Positions 17,625 through 31,200 of a stretch of 64,000 bases of DNA are shown here, one piece after another. This DNA is from CAWAMR01 sp963783095 (lineage in GTDB: Bacteria; Planctomycetota; Planctomycetia; Gemmatales; Gemmataceae): the NCBI GenBank assembly GCA_963783095.1, contig CAWAMR010000003.1, forward strand, positions 930,001 through 994,000, in the 5' to 3' direction. A model generated the notes under the pieces. The model saw only the letters and a program-made list of their open reading frames with translations, ran no database searches and had not been told where the DNA came from. The position numbers and the translations under genes are program-made. Position 1 is the stretch's first letter, and each line of letters begins with the position of its first letter.

Positions 17625-20162
17625 ATGAGCGCTCTAAAGTTGTCTGTCGTTCTGGCCGTTGTGGCGTTCTCCTCCTTTGAAGCGCTGTCTGCCCCAATGA
17701 AAGAACCCGTCCTAACAGACGAGGACAAGAAATCTTTCGACGCTCTCATGAAAGAGTTTCTCTTCGACCCGAAGGGGGCCGAGCGCATCGCCGTCAAGAC
17801 GAAAGTTCGCACTGCTTGGGGAACATCGCATAACGCGATCCGTGAAGGATGGTTGTTGGCCGGCAAAGACGGAAAGCCAGGGCGGGTCTACTTCACCGAT
17901 GGGGCGTCCATTCTCGCTCCGCCTCAGAAGGAAATGAAGAAAGTAGATTTCAAGGCCGCTTGTAAAGCACGTTACGGTGTAATCCCCAAAAAGAAATTCG
18001 ACCAAGAAGATTATGATGCTGAAGTCTTCCACCGAATGGACCAAATCTCGGTCGGCGAATTGATGGATGTTGACCTCGCCCTCGCGGCCTGGCTATTCCG
18101 TGCAGGGGAAGAAAAGTTGGCCGCGAAAGCGCTTGCCATAGCTCGCAGACAGGATGGCGAAGTTCGAGCGAATCTTCGTAACGAATTGGCTTGGTCGGCT
18201 TTTGCCGGGATGGTCCATGCCTATATGGTGAGAGCAGATGATGAAGCTATGGCTCATGGTGAGCGCCTGATGCGGCTATATCCCAAGGAAGTGAAAGATC
18301 TGGAAGAAGTATATTCTCAGGCTCCCCAAATCATGAGTGAGTTGCAGCGATGTCGCCAGAAAGGGACATTTGGCAAGGCTCCGCCGGAGAAATGGCCCGA
18401 TGGGTTCGACAAGTGGGATGTCAAGAAAAAGACAGCCTATCTGATCGACAGGTTGGATGAGATCGACGCCAGACAAGATGGACAACCCGGCGGCGTAAAT
18501 TTCCCCTCGGATCGGCGGATCAAAGCGCTAATTCAAGTTGGCGATGAAGCCGTCCCCGCGTTGATCGACGCCATGGAGAAGGATGAAAGATTGACGCGCG
18601 CGGTCGAGTTCCATCGCGACTTTTTTCATGGGCGAACCGTTCTCGGCGTCCGCGACGCAGAGCTTGCAGCAATACGGTGGATTCTGCGTGTTGCCTTGCT
18701 GGCACCGAATTCGACCGACTACATGCCCACGTATCTTCACGACGCGGGCAAGGTCAAAGACACGGCCAAACGATTGCGCGCCTACTGGAAAGAGTACGGC
18801 GCGTTGCCGTTCCACGAACGCATGATGAAGGTGCTGACCGATCCGAAAATAGGCTATCAGGTCAAGCACGAGGCAGCGGCAAACTTGGCATGTCGCACTG
18901 AAGACCGTCGCTGGTACTCCGGGAGCGGTCCGGGGAGCATCGTTGCCGACCCGGAGCGCCGGCCGAACCTTGCCGTAATGAAGTTCGACAAACCTACCGT
19001 CGCCGAGGCCATTCTGTCAGCGCTGGATGCCGACCTTAAAGCATTCGATGCCAAGCCGCCAAAGGACAACGCGAGCGATAACGCTTACTACCGACGGGGC
19101 ATTGAAGATCGCTATATTTGGGCACTTGTGGAACTTGGAGACAAACGCATCGTTCCGGAATTGGCAAAACGGGCAGCGGGCGCAAAGGCGATTCGTGGTC
19201 GTCGCCAATGGGCTCAAGCCGCACACTTTCTTGGCGACCCGAAACCGTTTCGGGCCTTCGCCCAAGATTTTCGAGCCGGCAAGATTGAATTACCAATAGA
19301 GGAACGCAGCAACGACGACGAACTGAGTCTCGTTCTCAGCGCCCTTATCAGTGTGGAGACGCCGGAAGCTGAGCGTGCTCTCAAAGCGCTCGCCAGTCCG
19401 AAACATCCTCAGCACAAAGCCTTCAGAGATCGCGTTATCAAGGAAAGGCCAGACGGGCATTGGGATGGGCAATGGTTTGCCCGCCCCGTGTGCTTACCGG
19501 TCCTACGTGAAGCGCTCGATGACACATCTCTGACCGGTGTGAAGTACGCTATCAAGGAAGGCCTGTTTTGGAAGGTGGGCATCAGTGGCGAGGGCATTCC
19601 CGATTTCCTGGCAGAGCGGGCCGTGCGGCGCGAGGAGGCGGAAGAACGTGTCTGCGACGCTGCCATGGAGAATTTCGGCGCGCTCGTCGCAGGGCTGCCG
19701 CTCTATCATCCCCTCTTCAAAAATGCAGAAAAGCGTTTGGCAGCAGTCAAGACCGCATTCGATCGTTTTGCCGGAAACTATCGCAAAACAACCTGGCGAG
19801 AAAACGAGATTCTCGGTCGTGATTCCTCGACGCTTACCTATCTCCCGGACATTCGCCCTTTGGGTCGAGCTGCCACCGCCAAGGATGTCAAAGAGGGCAA
19901 AGCCATCTTTCACCTGGAGGGAAAAAACAAGCCGGCAGAAATTCAGCTACCGGCAATGGCCTTGATGAAGATCGACGCGAAAAGAAAGGTGCTGATTCTT
20001 CAGGCCGAGGTCAGTTCAGACGGTCAGGTGACCTATGGCGTCATAACGCACGGAGGCATTCTCAAGATGTCCGGAGAAGATCTGACCGGCATCCAGACTT
20101 TTGCTGAACTGGAAAAGCAAGAAGAGGAAGCCGCAAAACAACGGGCCAAGCACAAGGACTGA
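17625..20162 (+). CDS. Large secreted hypothetical protein
   Basis: 845 residues in one intact frame. The N-terminus (SALKLSVVLAVVAFSSFEAL, then SAP) is a Sec signal peptide. The body is charged and helical with short HEAT-like elements (DRRIKALIQVGDEAVPALID, YIWALVELGDKRIVPELAK). The C-terminal part has a beta-rich TYGVITHGGILKMSGEDL segment. The pattern is that of planctomycete secreted proteins of unknown role. It starts 84 bp after the kinase stop and could be co-transcribed with it. No catalytic motif was found. Confidence 0.75.
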   Translation: MSALKLSVVLAVVAFSSFEALSAPMKEPVLTDEDKKSFDALMKEFLFDPKGAERIAVKTKVRTAWGTSHNAIREGWLLAGKDGKPGRVYFTDGASILAPPQKEMKKVDFKAACKARYGVIPKKKFDQEDYDAEVFHRMDQISVGELMDVDLALAAWLFRAGEEKLAAKALAIARRQDGEVRANLRNELAWSAFAGMVHAYMVRADDEAMAHGERLMRLYPKEVKDLEEVYSQAPQIMSELQRCRQKGTFGKAPPEKWPDGFDKWDVKKKTAYLIDRLDEIDARQDGQPGGVNFPSDRRIKALIQVGDEAVPALIDAMEKDERLTRAVEFHRDFFHGRTVLGVRDAELAAIRWILRVALLAPNSTDYMPTYLHDAGKVKDTAKRLRAYWKEYGALPFHERMMKVLTDPKIGYQVKHEAAANLACRTEDRRWYSGSGPGSIVADPERRPNLAVMKFDKPTVAEAILSALDADLKAFDAKPPKDNASDNAYYRRGIEDRYIWALVELGDKRIVPELAKRAAGAKAIRGRRQWAQAAHFLGDPKPFRAFAQDFRAGKIELPIEERSNDDELSLVLSALISVETPEAERALKALASPKHPQHKAFRDRVIKERPDGHWDGQWFARPVCLPVLREALDDTSLTGVKYAIKEGLFWKVGISGEGIPDFLAERAVRREEAEERVCDAAMENFGALVAGLPLYHPLFKNAEKRLAAVKTAFDRFAGNYRKTTWRENEILGRDSSTLTYLPDIRPLGRAATAKDVKEGKAIFHLEGKNKPAEIQLPAMALMKIDAKRKVLILQAEVSSDGQVTYGVITHGGILKMSGEDLTGIQTFAELEKQEEEAAKQRAKHKD

Positions 20163-20206
20163 CCCACCTGTAACTTTGCCGTGCTGCATTTGGCTTCCAT
20201 CCACAC

Positions 20207-21916
20207 TCACGCTCGTCTAAGCAAGCTGTACTTCAGGAGCCATGCGACAGTGGCCCGTGCTGTGGCTGGAGTCGCACCTCGGACCACCAGCAAGTCCGCC
20301 AATTCGCCAATTCGACGCACCGAACTTGCCTCGCTCAGAACGGCTCGCAGAATGGCTTCGTCGCTCACTCGTTGCCCGGCGTAAATGCACAGCGGCATTC
20401 CCAGGATGCGCGCGAGTTCCTCAAGGGCATCGGCCCCAGCGACGACGCGGGCTTCATCTCCCAAAAAAAATGTCGGATAGCCGGCAAACGACACCTCCGG
20501 TGCGGGATAATAAGGTGGTCCCAACTTGCGGTTAACGGCCGAGCGAGTTTTCGCCAGCGCCTGCCGCTCCAGATCTTGCTCGCACCAGACATGCTCGTAG
20601 GACCGGATAGCGTGCTCCCAGGCAAAGTGGTCGAGGACACGTTGCCGGCCCGCTGCACCGAGACGCTGGCGTAGTCCCGCATCCAAAATCAGGCGCGAAA
20701 ACTTCTCGGCCGCGGCTTCGACATCGACCGCCACTGCCTGGTTACATTCCGCCAGGAACGCATCGTAATCAACGGCCGCCAGAAGCAGACGTAGCGTGGC
20801 TTCCTCCGTAGCACCTCGCACCATAGCGGTCGGCACCAACAGACCCGTTTCGCCATCGATGATCAGATCGCGGTAGCCGTCCCAGTCGCTGGCCACCACG
20901 GGCAAACCACTGGCCATGGCCTCGACGATAACCAGTCCAAAAGTTTCCTGGATGCTATCCGAGAACGAACAGAAAATATCCGCTGCCTGCCAAACGCCGA
21001 AACGCAGCTTTTCATCTTGACCATCAACAACGCTGACCGGGACGCCCGGCGCAAATGCTTGCAGGCCGTTGAGGTAATAGCGCAATTGGTCGTCACCGGC
21101 GGCCCAGCCCGACAGAATCAGATGAACGGGTTGCCCAGTGCCGCGCGCTGCGCGAGCAAGCCCGGCGAACATCGGGAATGGATGAGCTTTGGCATGAGGA
21201 GTGAATCGACCGACGAACAGAACGGCAATCGCATCCGGTGCAATATTGAGTTGCGCTCTTCGTTCGGTCCGCTCCCCTGGCGTCGCCGGTCGGTAACGTT
21301 GCGGATTGACCCCCAACGGTATATGGACCAGTTGAGGTCGCAGAGAAACCGCGCTACCAAAGCGATCGCTGAGGTATTCGCAGTAGGCTCCCGTCACTGT
21401 TCGGACCATGCGAACCACGGCACTGGAAGTGCAGATCAGGGCGTCATGATGCTCGAAGGGCGCAGTGACGAGGTCGTTCAGAAGATGCACGGCACCCGAC
21501 GAGCAGAGGGTATGCGTCACGCCCGATAGTGCAAAAGTCCCCGGCCCGCGCTCGTGGCGCATCCACGCTAATCCCGCTTCGGGTGGACTGGGAGTATAGA
21601 GAATCGGTGCCGCCGGCTTTCCATCGGAACGGGTCAGAAATTGATCGATTGCCACAGTACGCAGCGCCCGATCTCGCATCCGTGGGTGAGTGCGAAAAAA
21701 AACGGCCAGAGAAGCGCTGCTGGCTTCGTTCTTCAGCACGCCGAGCCAGGTCAGATTTCCGTGAGTCAGGAAAGCGTCGAGGAATTCGCGTCCGGCGACT
21801 TGCCGGCCCATTAACCCCATCGGTCCGTCGCTCCCGGCGCTGTGCGGACTGCGCACGGTTTCAACGTAGGCGGAGTCGTCGTAAAAAAGCCCGATTGCTG
21901 GCTGGGAAGTTGCCAT
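20207..21916 (-). CDS. GT4-family glycosyltransferase with C-terminal extension
   Basis: 569 residues. The central part is a GT4 fold: VLFVGRFTPHAKAHPFPMFA, PVHLILSGWA, then SDSIQETFGLVIVEAMASGL with PVVASDWDGYRDLI and DGETGLLVP, the nucleotide-sugar binding part of the family. The N-terminal about 130 residues hold the acceptor domain. About 100 residues beyond the GT fold (from GPPYYPAPEVSFAGYPTFFL) are extra and of unknown role. Likely envelope or exopolysaccharide synthesis in the cytosol. It is convergent with the secreted protein at 17625 and divergent from the giant gene across 383 bp. Confidence 0.85.
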   Translation of the reverse strand: MATSQPAIGLFYDDSAYVETVRSPHSAGSDGPMGLMGRQVAGREFLDAFLTHGNLTWLGVLKNEASSASLAVFFRTHPRMRDRALRTVAIDQFLTRSDGKPAAPILYTPSPPEAGLAWMRHERGPGTFALSGVTHTLCSSGAVHLLNDLVTAPFEHHDALICTSSAVVRMVRTVTGAYCEYLSDRFGSAVSLRPQLVHIPLGVNPQRYRPATPGERTERRAQLNIAPDAIAVLFVGRFTPHAKAHPFPMFAGLARAARGTGQPVHLILSGWAAGDDQLRYYLNGLQAFAPGVPVSVVDGQDEKLRFGVWQAADIFCSFSDSIQETFGLVIVEAMASGLPVVASDWDGYRDLIIDGETGLLVPTAMVRGATEEATLRLLLAAVDYDAFLAECNQAVAVDVEAAAEKFSRLILDAGLRQRLGAAGRQRVLDHFAWEHAIRSYEHVWCEQDLERQALAKTRSAVNRKLGPPYYPAPEVSFAGYPTFFLGDEARVVAGADALEELARILGMPLCIYAGQRVSDEAILRAVLSEASSVRRIGELADLLVVRGATPATARATVAWLLKYSLLRRA

Positions 21917-22191
21917 TGGGATGCTCGTGCTCGTTCAATCCTTTCAGGTGAATGATATTAACTGTGCGCTCGCAAGCGGCCGGGTAACGGCAGCATGCCG
22001 CGAATCTGTGTCTTGCAACGCCTCAATTGAAAGCACGAATCATGGGTTCGCCGTTATAAGGGCCGGGATTGAGATGTCAACGAAATTGTTACCCGTTTTT
22101 CAGTTTCGCACCCGATCGCATGAATTTTCTTGCGAGAGAATAATTCAATTTCGCAGTCTGAAAATACTTTGATTTTTCATCTCGGATTGAC

Positions 22192-22220
22192 TTGCATTTT
22201 CAAGACTTGACAGAGATACT
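22192..22220 (+). promoter_or_regulatory. Possible sigma70-type promoter for the giant gene
   Basis: TTGCAT (22192-22197), 17 bp, GATACT (22215-22220), about 80 bp before the ATG at 22300. The 21917-22299 divergent region is AT-richer than its surroundings and otherwise empty. It is a pattern match only; planctomycete promoters are not well defined by it. Confidence 0.3.
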
Positions 22221-22299
22221 AACAACCGCTCACGAATGGAGCTCTCCGTTTACCCCCGCGAACTCCTCCCTCTTTTGACCCACACAACTTGAGACGAGT

Positions 22300-25200
22300 A
22301 TGTTCAACTATCGCGCCTGGATCCGGCGGTTCGTCGCCAATCTCAGTTCCATTCTCCCCCGAAAACGTTTGAAGCGACGAGCCGCACGCCCGTTCGCAGT
22401 TCGCAATCCTCTCGAATTGCTCGAGCCGCGCCTGGTGCCCAACAGCTATGTGGTGACATCCACCGCGGATACCGGCGTGGGCACTCTGCGCGATGCCATC
22501 AACCAGGTGAACCTGGGACTCGACAACAGCATAATCTTCAATATCGCGATCACCGATCCGGGCTACAATCCCGGCAACAATACCTTCACGATCGACCTTG
22601 AAAACGCCCTGCCCATCCTCACCAGTTCCGTTACGATCGACGGCTCGACTGAAAATGCCTATCTGTCGACTAATTTTGGCATTTCAGTGTCCACCCCAGT
22701 GATCGTGCTGGACGGCACCAACACGGGTGCCGCTGGCTTGGTCCTTCAAGCAAGCAACAGCATTGTCAAGGGCCTGGTAATCGACAACTTCGCCGCTGCC
22801 GGCATCGTCCTTTCCGGTTCCGGTGCGACCAACGACGTCATCGCCGGCAACTACATTGGTGCGGATGCATCCGGTTCGGCCGCAGAAGGCAACAGCACCG
22901 GTATTCTGATTAGCGGCGGAGCCGGCAATAACATCATCGGCGGTACGACCGCCGCCGACCGGAACGTCATCTCCGGCAATATCAACGATGGTATCGACAT
23001 CGAAAATTCCTTGATCGGTGCCGGGACGTCGACAGGGAACCTGGTCGAGGGAAACTACATCGGCACCAATGCCGCCGGCACCGGCGGCCTGGGGAACGGA
23101 AATGACGGCATCTTTATCTCCGCCAGCGGCAATACGATCGGCGGCAGCACTGCCGGGACCGGGAACGTCATTTCCGCCAACGGCACCACGTTTTCTTCAA
23201 CGGGCGACAACGGCATTGAGATCACCGGGACGATTGGGTTTGGTGCCTATCTCGGCAGCGATAATTTCATTGAAGGCAACTTCATCGGAACCGATGCCAC
23301 GGGAATGCACGCCCTGGCCAACACTGGAAGCGGCATCCGATTCGACGTCAACGCCAGCGGCAACATCATCGGCGGCGGCACCGCTTCGGCCACTGCCGTT
23401 ATTACTCCAGGCGTCGGAAGCGTGTTGGGATTTGCCAATGCTTACGCCGGCAACCTGATCTCGGGGAACCAGGAAAACGGAGTTTACCTCGATCTGTCTA
23501 CGAGCGTTGGTCCGGCCAACAACAACCTGATCGAGGGCAACTTTATCGGGATTGCCGTCGACGGCCACACCGCGCTGGCCAACCTCAACGGTATCTTGGC
23601 CGATGGCGGCGGATTCGACAACATCATTGGCGGTACGGCAAACGGTACAGGAAATGTCATCTCCGGAAACTCGCAGGATGGGGTGTCTTTCACAGATCCA
23701 TCGGGAAATGGTACCACCGGCAATGTGGTCGAGGGCAACTACATCGGCACGGATGCAACGGGGTCCATTGCAGTGGGGAACACCTACGGCGTTGCCATCA
23801 CCTATGGGGCGTTCGGCAACACCATCGGCGGCACGTCCTCCCAAGCCCGAAACGTGATCTCCGGCAACTCGGTCGCGAACGTATATATCGGGATCCGGAC
23901 GAGCCTTTCCCCTACTGCCGACAATGTTGTCGAGGGCAACTACATCGGCATCAACGCCGCCGGTACTGCCGCGCTGGCCAACAACATTTTCGGTGTCGAA
24001 ATCAACTCCGGGGTCGAAGATAACACGGTCAGCGGAAACGTCATCTCGGGCAACGCAATTGGCGTGGGAATCTACTCCACCGATACCGAGGGCAACCTGG
24101 TCGAGGGCAACTTCATCGGCACCAACCCCGGCGGCTCGGCAGCCATCGGCAACACCATCGGCGTCCAAATTGCAACCGGTGCCGATGAAAACACCATTGG
24201 AGGTACGACCTCCGCGGCACGAAACATCATTTCCGGAAATATCGCCCAAGGGGTGGTAATTGGTGACTCAACTCCCACGGACACCACCGGCAACGTGGTC
24301 GAGGGCAATTACATCGGCACCGACGTCACCGGCACCGTGGCACTGGGCAACGGCAACGAGAATCTCGAGATCGATAATGCTACCGGCACGCAGGTCGGCG
24401 GCCTGACGAGCACACCGGGTACTGGCCCAGGCAACGTCATTTCCGGGGCCGGCATCCTCACGAACTACAACGATTACGGCATTGTCGTCACCGGGCAGAG
24501 CGGCGGCTCCAACATCGAAGGCAACATCATTGGCCTGAACGCCGCCGGCGACGCAGCGCTGGGCAACGCAGTCGGTATTTTCCTGGACACTTCTGTCGGC
24601 GTGACAGTGGGTGGTACCCAGACAGGCAGCGGGAACATTATCTCCGGAAACGTTCGCGCGGGCGTGGAACTTTCCAACGGTGCATCGGGAAACGTCGTTC
24701 AGAGCAACTACATCGGGACCGATCTCGGCGGAACGAGCGCGGAAGCCAATTACGATGGCGTCAAAATCGATTCCGGGGCGAGCAACAATATCATCGGCGG
24801 CGATGCGGGCAATGCGGGCAACGTCATCGATTTCAATACCCAGTATGGCGTCGATACCGACGATACGGGCGGTCAAATTGCCGCGAATGATTCCGTCCTC
24901 GGCAATATCATGTTCGAGGACGGAGTCGCGGGCATCGCGCTCACCAACGGTGCTACCGCCGGCAGCTCAACGGTTCCGTACGTGATCTCGCTTTACACGA
25001 GTTCTACGAGCACCACAGTCGTCGGCTCCTTCACCAGCACACCCAACACGACTTTCGATCTGAATTTCTTCGCCAACGACGTTGGTGGCGAAGGCGAATA
25101 CTATCTGGGATCGGTCATCGTCGAGACGGATGCCGGCGGGGTGGCTTACTTCAAACCAAGTTGGCCGGTCGCCAGTTCGACCGGCCAGATCTTTACGGCA

Positions 25201-28200
25201 ACCGTCACCTCTCTCGGAACGTCCGGAACTCAACCGACCGATACCTCGCCCATCGAAGTGTTGACGGGTTTCACTCCCGCAGCTCACACTCCACCGACCG
25301 TCAGCATCGCCGGCCCGACAACAACAGTGGTTGGTGTATCGACCGTATTCACGAGCACAGTCACCGATAGCAACTCGGCTCAGCCCAACCTGACCTACTC
25401 GTGGACCGTAACCGGTCCGGGAACCTCCGCCCTCAATGGCACCGGCTTCGCGTTGCCCGACACGGTCATCACCGATGAGCCCGACTTTACTTTCACACCG
25501 ACGATGAGTGGGCAATATACTGTACAACTCGCGATCAGCGACGGAGTCAGCATCGTTGCATCGAACACGATCACCTTGAACGCTGGGACCGCAGGTCAGG
25601 GTGTCGTCATCAGCGGACTGACCCAGGATGTCGTGCAAGCAGGCACGTCGGTGCCGCTGACGGGAACATACTTCTCGGGGACTGGGGCAACGGCAGCATC
25701 GTACACTTGGAGCGTCACCGCCAATGGCCAGACTTACGATGCAGGGAACGGCCAGACATTCGACTTCGATTACGCGATTGCCGGGATCTATCAGGTAACG
25801 CTGACGGTAATCGACAGCAACGGCGTCTTTAGCAGCAACAGCGTGTTCATCGATGTTGCTCAAGCAACCGCTGCGGCTAGTATTTCCATTTCGCCGCCGC
25901 TTGCTTTCACCGGCATGCCCGTAACTGCTGCAGCTGGTGGCAGCGATAGCGGACTGACAGGTCCTTTGAATTACGAATGGATCGCGTACTACGAGTATTT
26001 TCCGTATCCGTCCGATCCTTACTATTACTTCCTCGAAGAGGCAGGCTCGCAGTCGGGCAGTTCCCCTACTTTTACCTACACACCGACGCAGACAGGATCT
26101 TATGAATTCGCTCTGACTGTCTCCGACGGTTACGGCGACTCGGTAACTGCCAATCCAGCTAACTTCACGGTTGGCAACCTCTCGCAGCCGCCTTCGGTCA
26201 GCATCACAGCGCCTTCCAGCACGACCGTGGGTTCAACGATATCGCTGACGGGAAATGCGACCCCGACAACTTCGACGGACACCTACAGTTGGACCATTTA
26301 CAGCAGTGGTACAGGAACCACGACTACGGGATTCGGCCGGCAGATACCCTTTACTCCCTCCTCTGCCGGTGTGGACGTGGTGACGCTGGAAGTAATTGAT
26401 GGATCGGGCAATGAGGGCTGGGCGACGGCAGATATTACCGTGACGCCGCCGAGCGCTGCCCTAACACTGTCGCCGCCCGTCGTCACAACGGCGAATGTTT
26501 CAGCAAATCTGGCCGCCAGCGTGAGCAATCCCACAACTGGTGTGACCTATACGTTTAGCTGGAACGTGATCGGACTGGATGGGGGAATCAATCCCGTCAG
26601 CACAGCTACCGCTTCCGATTTGGTTTTCACTCCGGAACAACCTGGGAACTATGTCGCCATCGTGACAGCAACGGGAAGCGATGGCAGCGTCTTGACGGCC
26701 CAAGAAACATTCACCGTTGCCCCGGTCGTGCCGACCGTATCGATCGCCACGTTGATTGCTCCGACGACCTACCAGCAACCGACCGATGCAGTCTACGCCG
26801 GAACATTCGTTGCCTTTAGCGCCGAAGTGAGCGAATTGGATGCAGCCACCGGGCCGCTCAATTATAGCTGGACGATCGCTGGTCCGGGCGGATTCTCGGT
26901 GACCGGCAGCGGTCCGACGATCGACTTCACTCCGACCCAACAGGGCACGAGTTACACGGTTTCGGTGGTGGTGACCGACAACTACGGTTATAGCGCAAGC
27001 GCATCGACCATTCTCACTGTGGCAACCTCAGAGCCCAGCGTTGCGATTCTCTATGATACCGCAGCGAGTAACTCTTCAACCCAGGTACTGACTGCCAGCG
27101 TCACCGATCCAGGTTCCAACAGCGCATACGCCTACCAGTGGTATCTCAACAGCGTGCTCACCGGCCAGACGGGCCAGAACTTTTCGTTTGCGGGCACCAT
27201 CAGCCAATTGGCCGGCGAATCCGTTCAAGTCGTCGTCACGGACAATTTCAGCAATTCCGCCGCGACCACCACCAGCTTCCAGGTGGCCGCACAAGGAACA
27301 GACCTGGTGCTTTCGCCCGGCAGCGTCACTGCCGGAACCCAAGTGATGGCTTTCGCATTGGGTGGCGCGATCATCGACGCCAGGCTGTTGCCGGCCACGG
27401 TATCCGTTGTGGAAGTGGCGCTGGGCAGCAACGACACTCTTTACGCCGGTGCGGGTCCCACGATCATGCAAGGCGACTCCGGTTCCAACTCGTTGGTTGG
27501 CGGCTCCGGTGCCGACACTTTGATTGCAACCGGCAACGACACGCTTCTGGGCGGCACGGGCAGCAGCAACTTCTTTCAGATCAACCCCGGCTCCAACGAG
27601 GTGGTGACGGCCGGCACCCAAAACAACACGCTCAGCTTCGCCGCCTCGACTACCGGCGTGACCGCGAGCCTGAGTCCAGGAATGCAGACCATCGATTCCG
27701 CAGGCGACAGCATCACCCTGAGCGGCACCTTTCAGGCGTTGGTCGGCGGCTCGGGTAATGACAATCTCAGTGCCGGATCGAATTCGGGCGTCTCGCTTTT
27801 TGCGGGAACGGGCAACGACATGCTGTCGTCCACGGGCGGCAGCAGCATCGTGATAGTCGGCGGAATGGGCAATGACACGATCTCGGTAGGCTCGGCTAGC
27901 AGCGCGATTATTGTCGGTGGTGCCGGCAATACGACGATGACGCAGAGTGGCGGTTCTTCGATCACCATGTTCGCGGGCACCGGCAACGACATGACGTCCT
28001 CGACCGGCGGGAGCAGCATAGTCATCGTCGGCGGCATGGGTAACGATGCGCTTTCAGTCGCTGTGGGAACCGGCGTCCAAATGATCGGTGGAGCCGGTAA
28101 CACGGCCATGACCCAGTCGGGTGGCTCGTCGATCACGATGTTCGCCGGAACCGGCAACGATATGGCGTCGTCGACGGGCGGCAGCAGCATCGTCATCATC

Positions 28201-31200
28201 GGCGGCATGGGCAACGACACGCTGTCGGCCGCCAGCCCAACCGCTCCGGGCACCGGGATCGTAATTCAGGGTGGTACCGGCAATACGACCATGTCCCAAA
28301 CCGGCGGGTCGTCGATCACCATGTTCGCGGGGACCGGAAACGACATGGCATCCTCGACGGGCGGCAGCAGTATCGTCATCGTCGGCGGCATGGGCAACGA
28401 TGCCATGTCCTCGAGTGGCGGCACCAGCGTCATGATGCAGGGCGGCACCGGCAATACCGCGATTGCTCAATCGGGCGGCTCCTCAATTACCATGTTTGCG
28501 GGCACCGGCAACGACATGGCATCCTCGACGGGCGGCAGCAGTATCGTCATCGTCGGCGGCATGGGCAACGATGTCGTGTCCTCGAGCGGCGACACTAACG
28601 TGATGATACAGGGCGGCACCGGCAATATGACGATGACCCAGACAGGCGGGTCATCGATTACGATGTTTGGGGGTACCGGCAATGATATGGCATCCTCGAC
28701 GGCGGCAGCAGCATCGTCATCGTCGGCGGCATGGGCAACGACGCCATGTCCTCAAGCGGCGGCACCAACGTCATGATGCAGGGCGGCACCGGCAATATGA
28801 CGATGACCCAGACAGGTGGGTCATCGATTACGATGTTCGCGGGGACCGGCAACGATCTGGCATCGTCGACGGGCGGCAGCAGCATCGTCATCGTCGGCGG
28901 CATGGGCAATGATGCACTTTCGTCCAACACGGACACAGGGGCATTAATAATCGGCGGCACCGGCAACATGACGATGGCGCAGACGGGCGGCTCGTCGATC
29001 ACCATGTTCGCGGGGACCGGCAACGACATGGCGTCGTCGACGGGCGGCAGCAGCATCGTCATCGTCGGCGGCATGGGCAATGATTCCGCTTCGTCCAACA
29101 CGGACACAGGGGCATTAATAATCGGCGGCACCGGCAACATGACGATGGCGCGGACCGGCGGCTCGTCGATCACCATGTTCGCGGGGACCGGCAATGACAT
29201 GGCATCGTCGACGGGCGGCAGCAGCATCGTCATCGTCGGCGGCATGGGCAATGACGCCATGTCGTCGATCGGAAGCACCGATGTGATGATGCAGGGTGGT
29301 ACCGGCAACACGACGATGACTCAATCAGGCAGCTCATCGATCACGATGTTCGCGGGCACCGGCAACGACATGGCATCCTCGACGGGCGGCAGCAGTATCG
29401 TCATTGTTGGCGGCATGGGCAACGATGCGCTTCTTCCAGTTCAGATACCGGCGTGTTGATAATTGGCGGAACGGGTAACACGACAATGGCGCAGTCGGGC
29501 GGCTCGTCGATCACCATGTTCGCGGGCACCGGCAACGACATGGCATCGTCGACGGGCGGCAGCAGCATTGTCATCGTCGGCGGCATGGGTAATGACGCCA
29601 TGTCCTCGACCGGCGGCACGAATGTGATGATGCAGGGCGGTGCCGGCAACACGACGATGACTCAATCAGGCGGCTCATCAATAACCATGTTTGCCGGGAC
29701 CGGCAACGACATGGCATCCTCGACGGGCGGCAGCAGCATCGTCATCGTCGGCGGCATGGGCAACGATACCGTCTCCCTGAATAATTCCGCGAATGCTCAG
29801 GTGGTCGGCGGAACCGGGAATATTACGATCACGCAAACCGGCGGCTCCTCGATCACGATGTTCGCCGGGACCGGCAACGACATGACGTCGTCCACGGGCG
29901 GCAGCAGTATCGTCATCGTCGGCGGCATGGGCAACGACGTACTGCAGTCCACCACCGGCACCAACGTGATGATGCAGGGTGGTACCGGCAATACGACAAT
30001 GACGCAGTCCGGAGGCTCGTCAATCACCATGTATGCCGGGACCGGCAACGACATGACGTCGTCGACGGGCGGCAGCAGCATCGTCATCGTCGGCGGCATG
30101 GGCAACGATTTGCTTCAATCCAACTCCGACACGGGCACGTTGATTTTGGGCGGTGCCGGCAACACGACAATGACGCAGACGGGCGGCTCCTCGATTACGA
30201 TGTTTGCCGGGACCGGCAACGACATGACCTCGTCCACGGGTGGCAGCAGCATTGTCATCGTCGGCGGCATGGGCAACGATTTGCTTCAATCCAACTCCGA
30301 CACCAATGCCATCATTATTGGCGGATTGGGCAATTCCACTCTGATGGAGACCGGCGGCAGCAGCATTACCATTTTCGGCGGTACGGCCAACGACATGATT
30401 TCGTCCACGGGCGGCAACAGCATTGTCATCGTCGGCGGAATGGGTAACGACGTTCTCAGTTCCTCGGGCGATACTGATGCGACTTTGCTCAACGGCGGTA
30501 ATTCCGGCGACATGATCGAATCCACTGGCGGCAGCAGCATCAGCATGTTCGGCGGCGGCGGTAACGATACCATCTCCGCCAGTGGCGGCAACGACATCGG
30601 CATGTATGGTCTCGAAGGCGACAACACCTACGAGATTATCAACGGCACCGGCGCTGCCATGACGGTCTCGGTGAATGACCTCGCGACTTTTGGACAAAGC
30701 CAGCCTCAAGACGATAGCACCACTCAGGGCATCAACACCATTGAGTTTCCGAACGCGACCGCCGGTATTACGCTCAACCTCGGCGAAGAATCAACCGGCC
30801 CAGTACCTGAACAGCAGCAAGTCACATCCGATATTTCTTTGGCCGTCACGGGCACTTCCTGGAATGTCGTCGGTACGCAATTCGCCGACGACATCACGGG
30901 TGGTTCCGGGACCACCACGATCGACGGTAACGGCGGCCAAGACACGCTGGTCGGCGGCACTGGTTCGACGACCCTCTACGCGGGCGCAGGGAACGATTCG
31001 CTCGTCGCCGGCACCGGTGGCACCACGTTCGTCTTCAACCGGAGTTCGCAGGGCACCGATACAATCAGTACCCCGAACCCGACCGGCACGAATACGCTCG
31101 ATTTTTCGGCGTTTGGCAGCGGGGTCACTATCAACCTGGCCTCAACCGCGTTACAGACCGCTGTCGGCACCGGCCTGAGCCTGACATTGCAAAATCCAAG

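Noticed and set aside
27700..30700. Long minus-strand open frames rich in Met, Pro and Leu in the RTX-like block
   Set aside because: They are shadows of the tandem repeats; they repeat with the same period and have no independent start sites or family.
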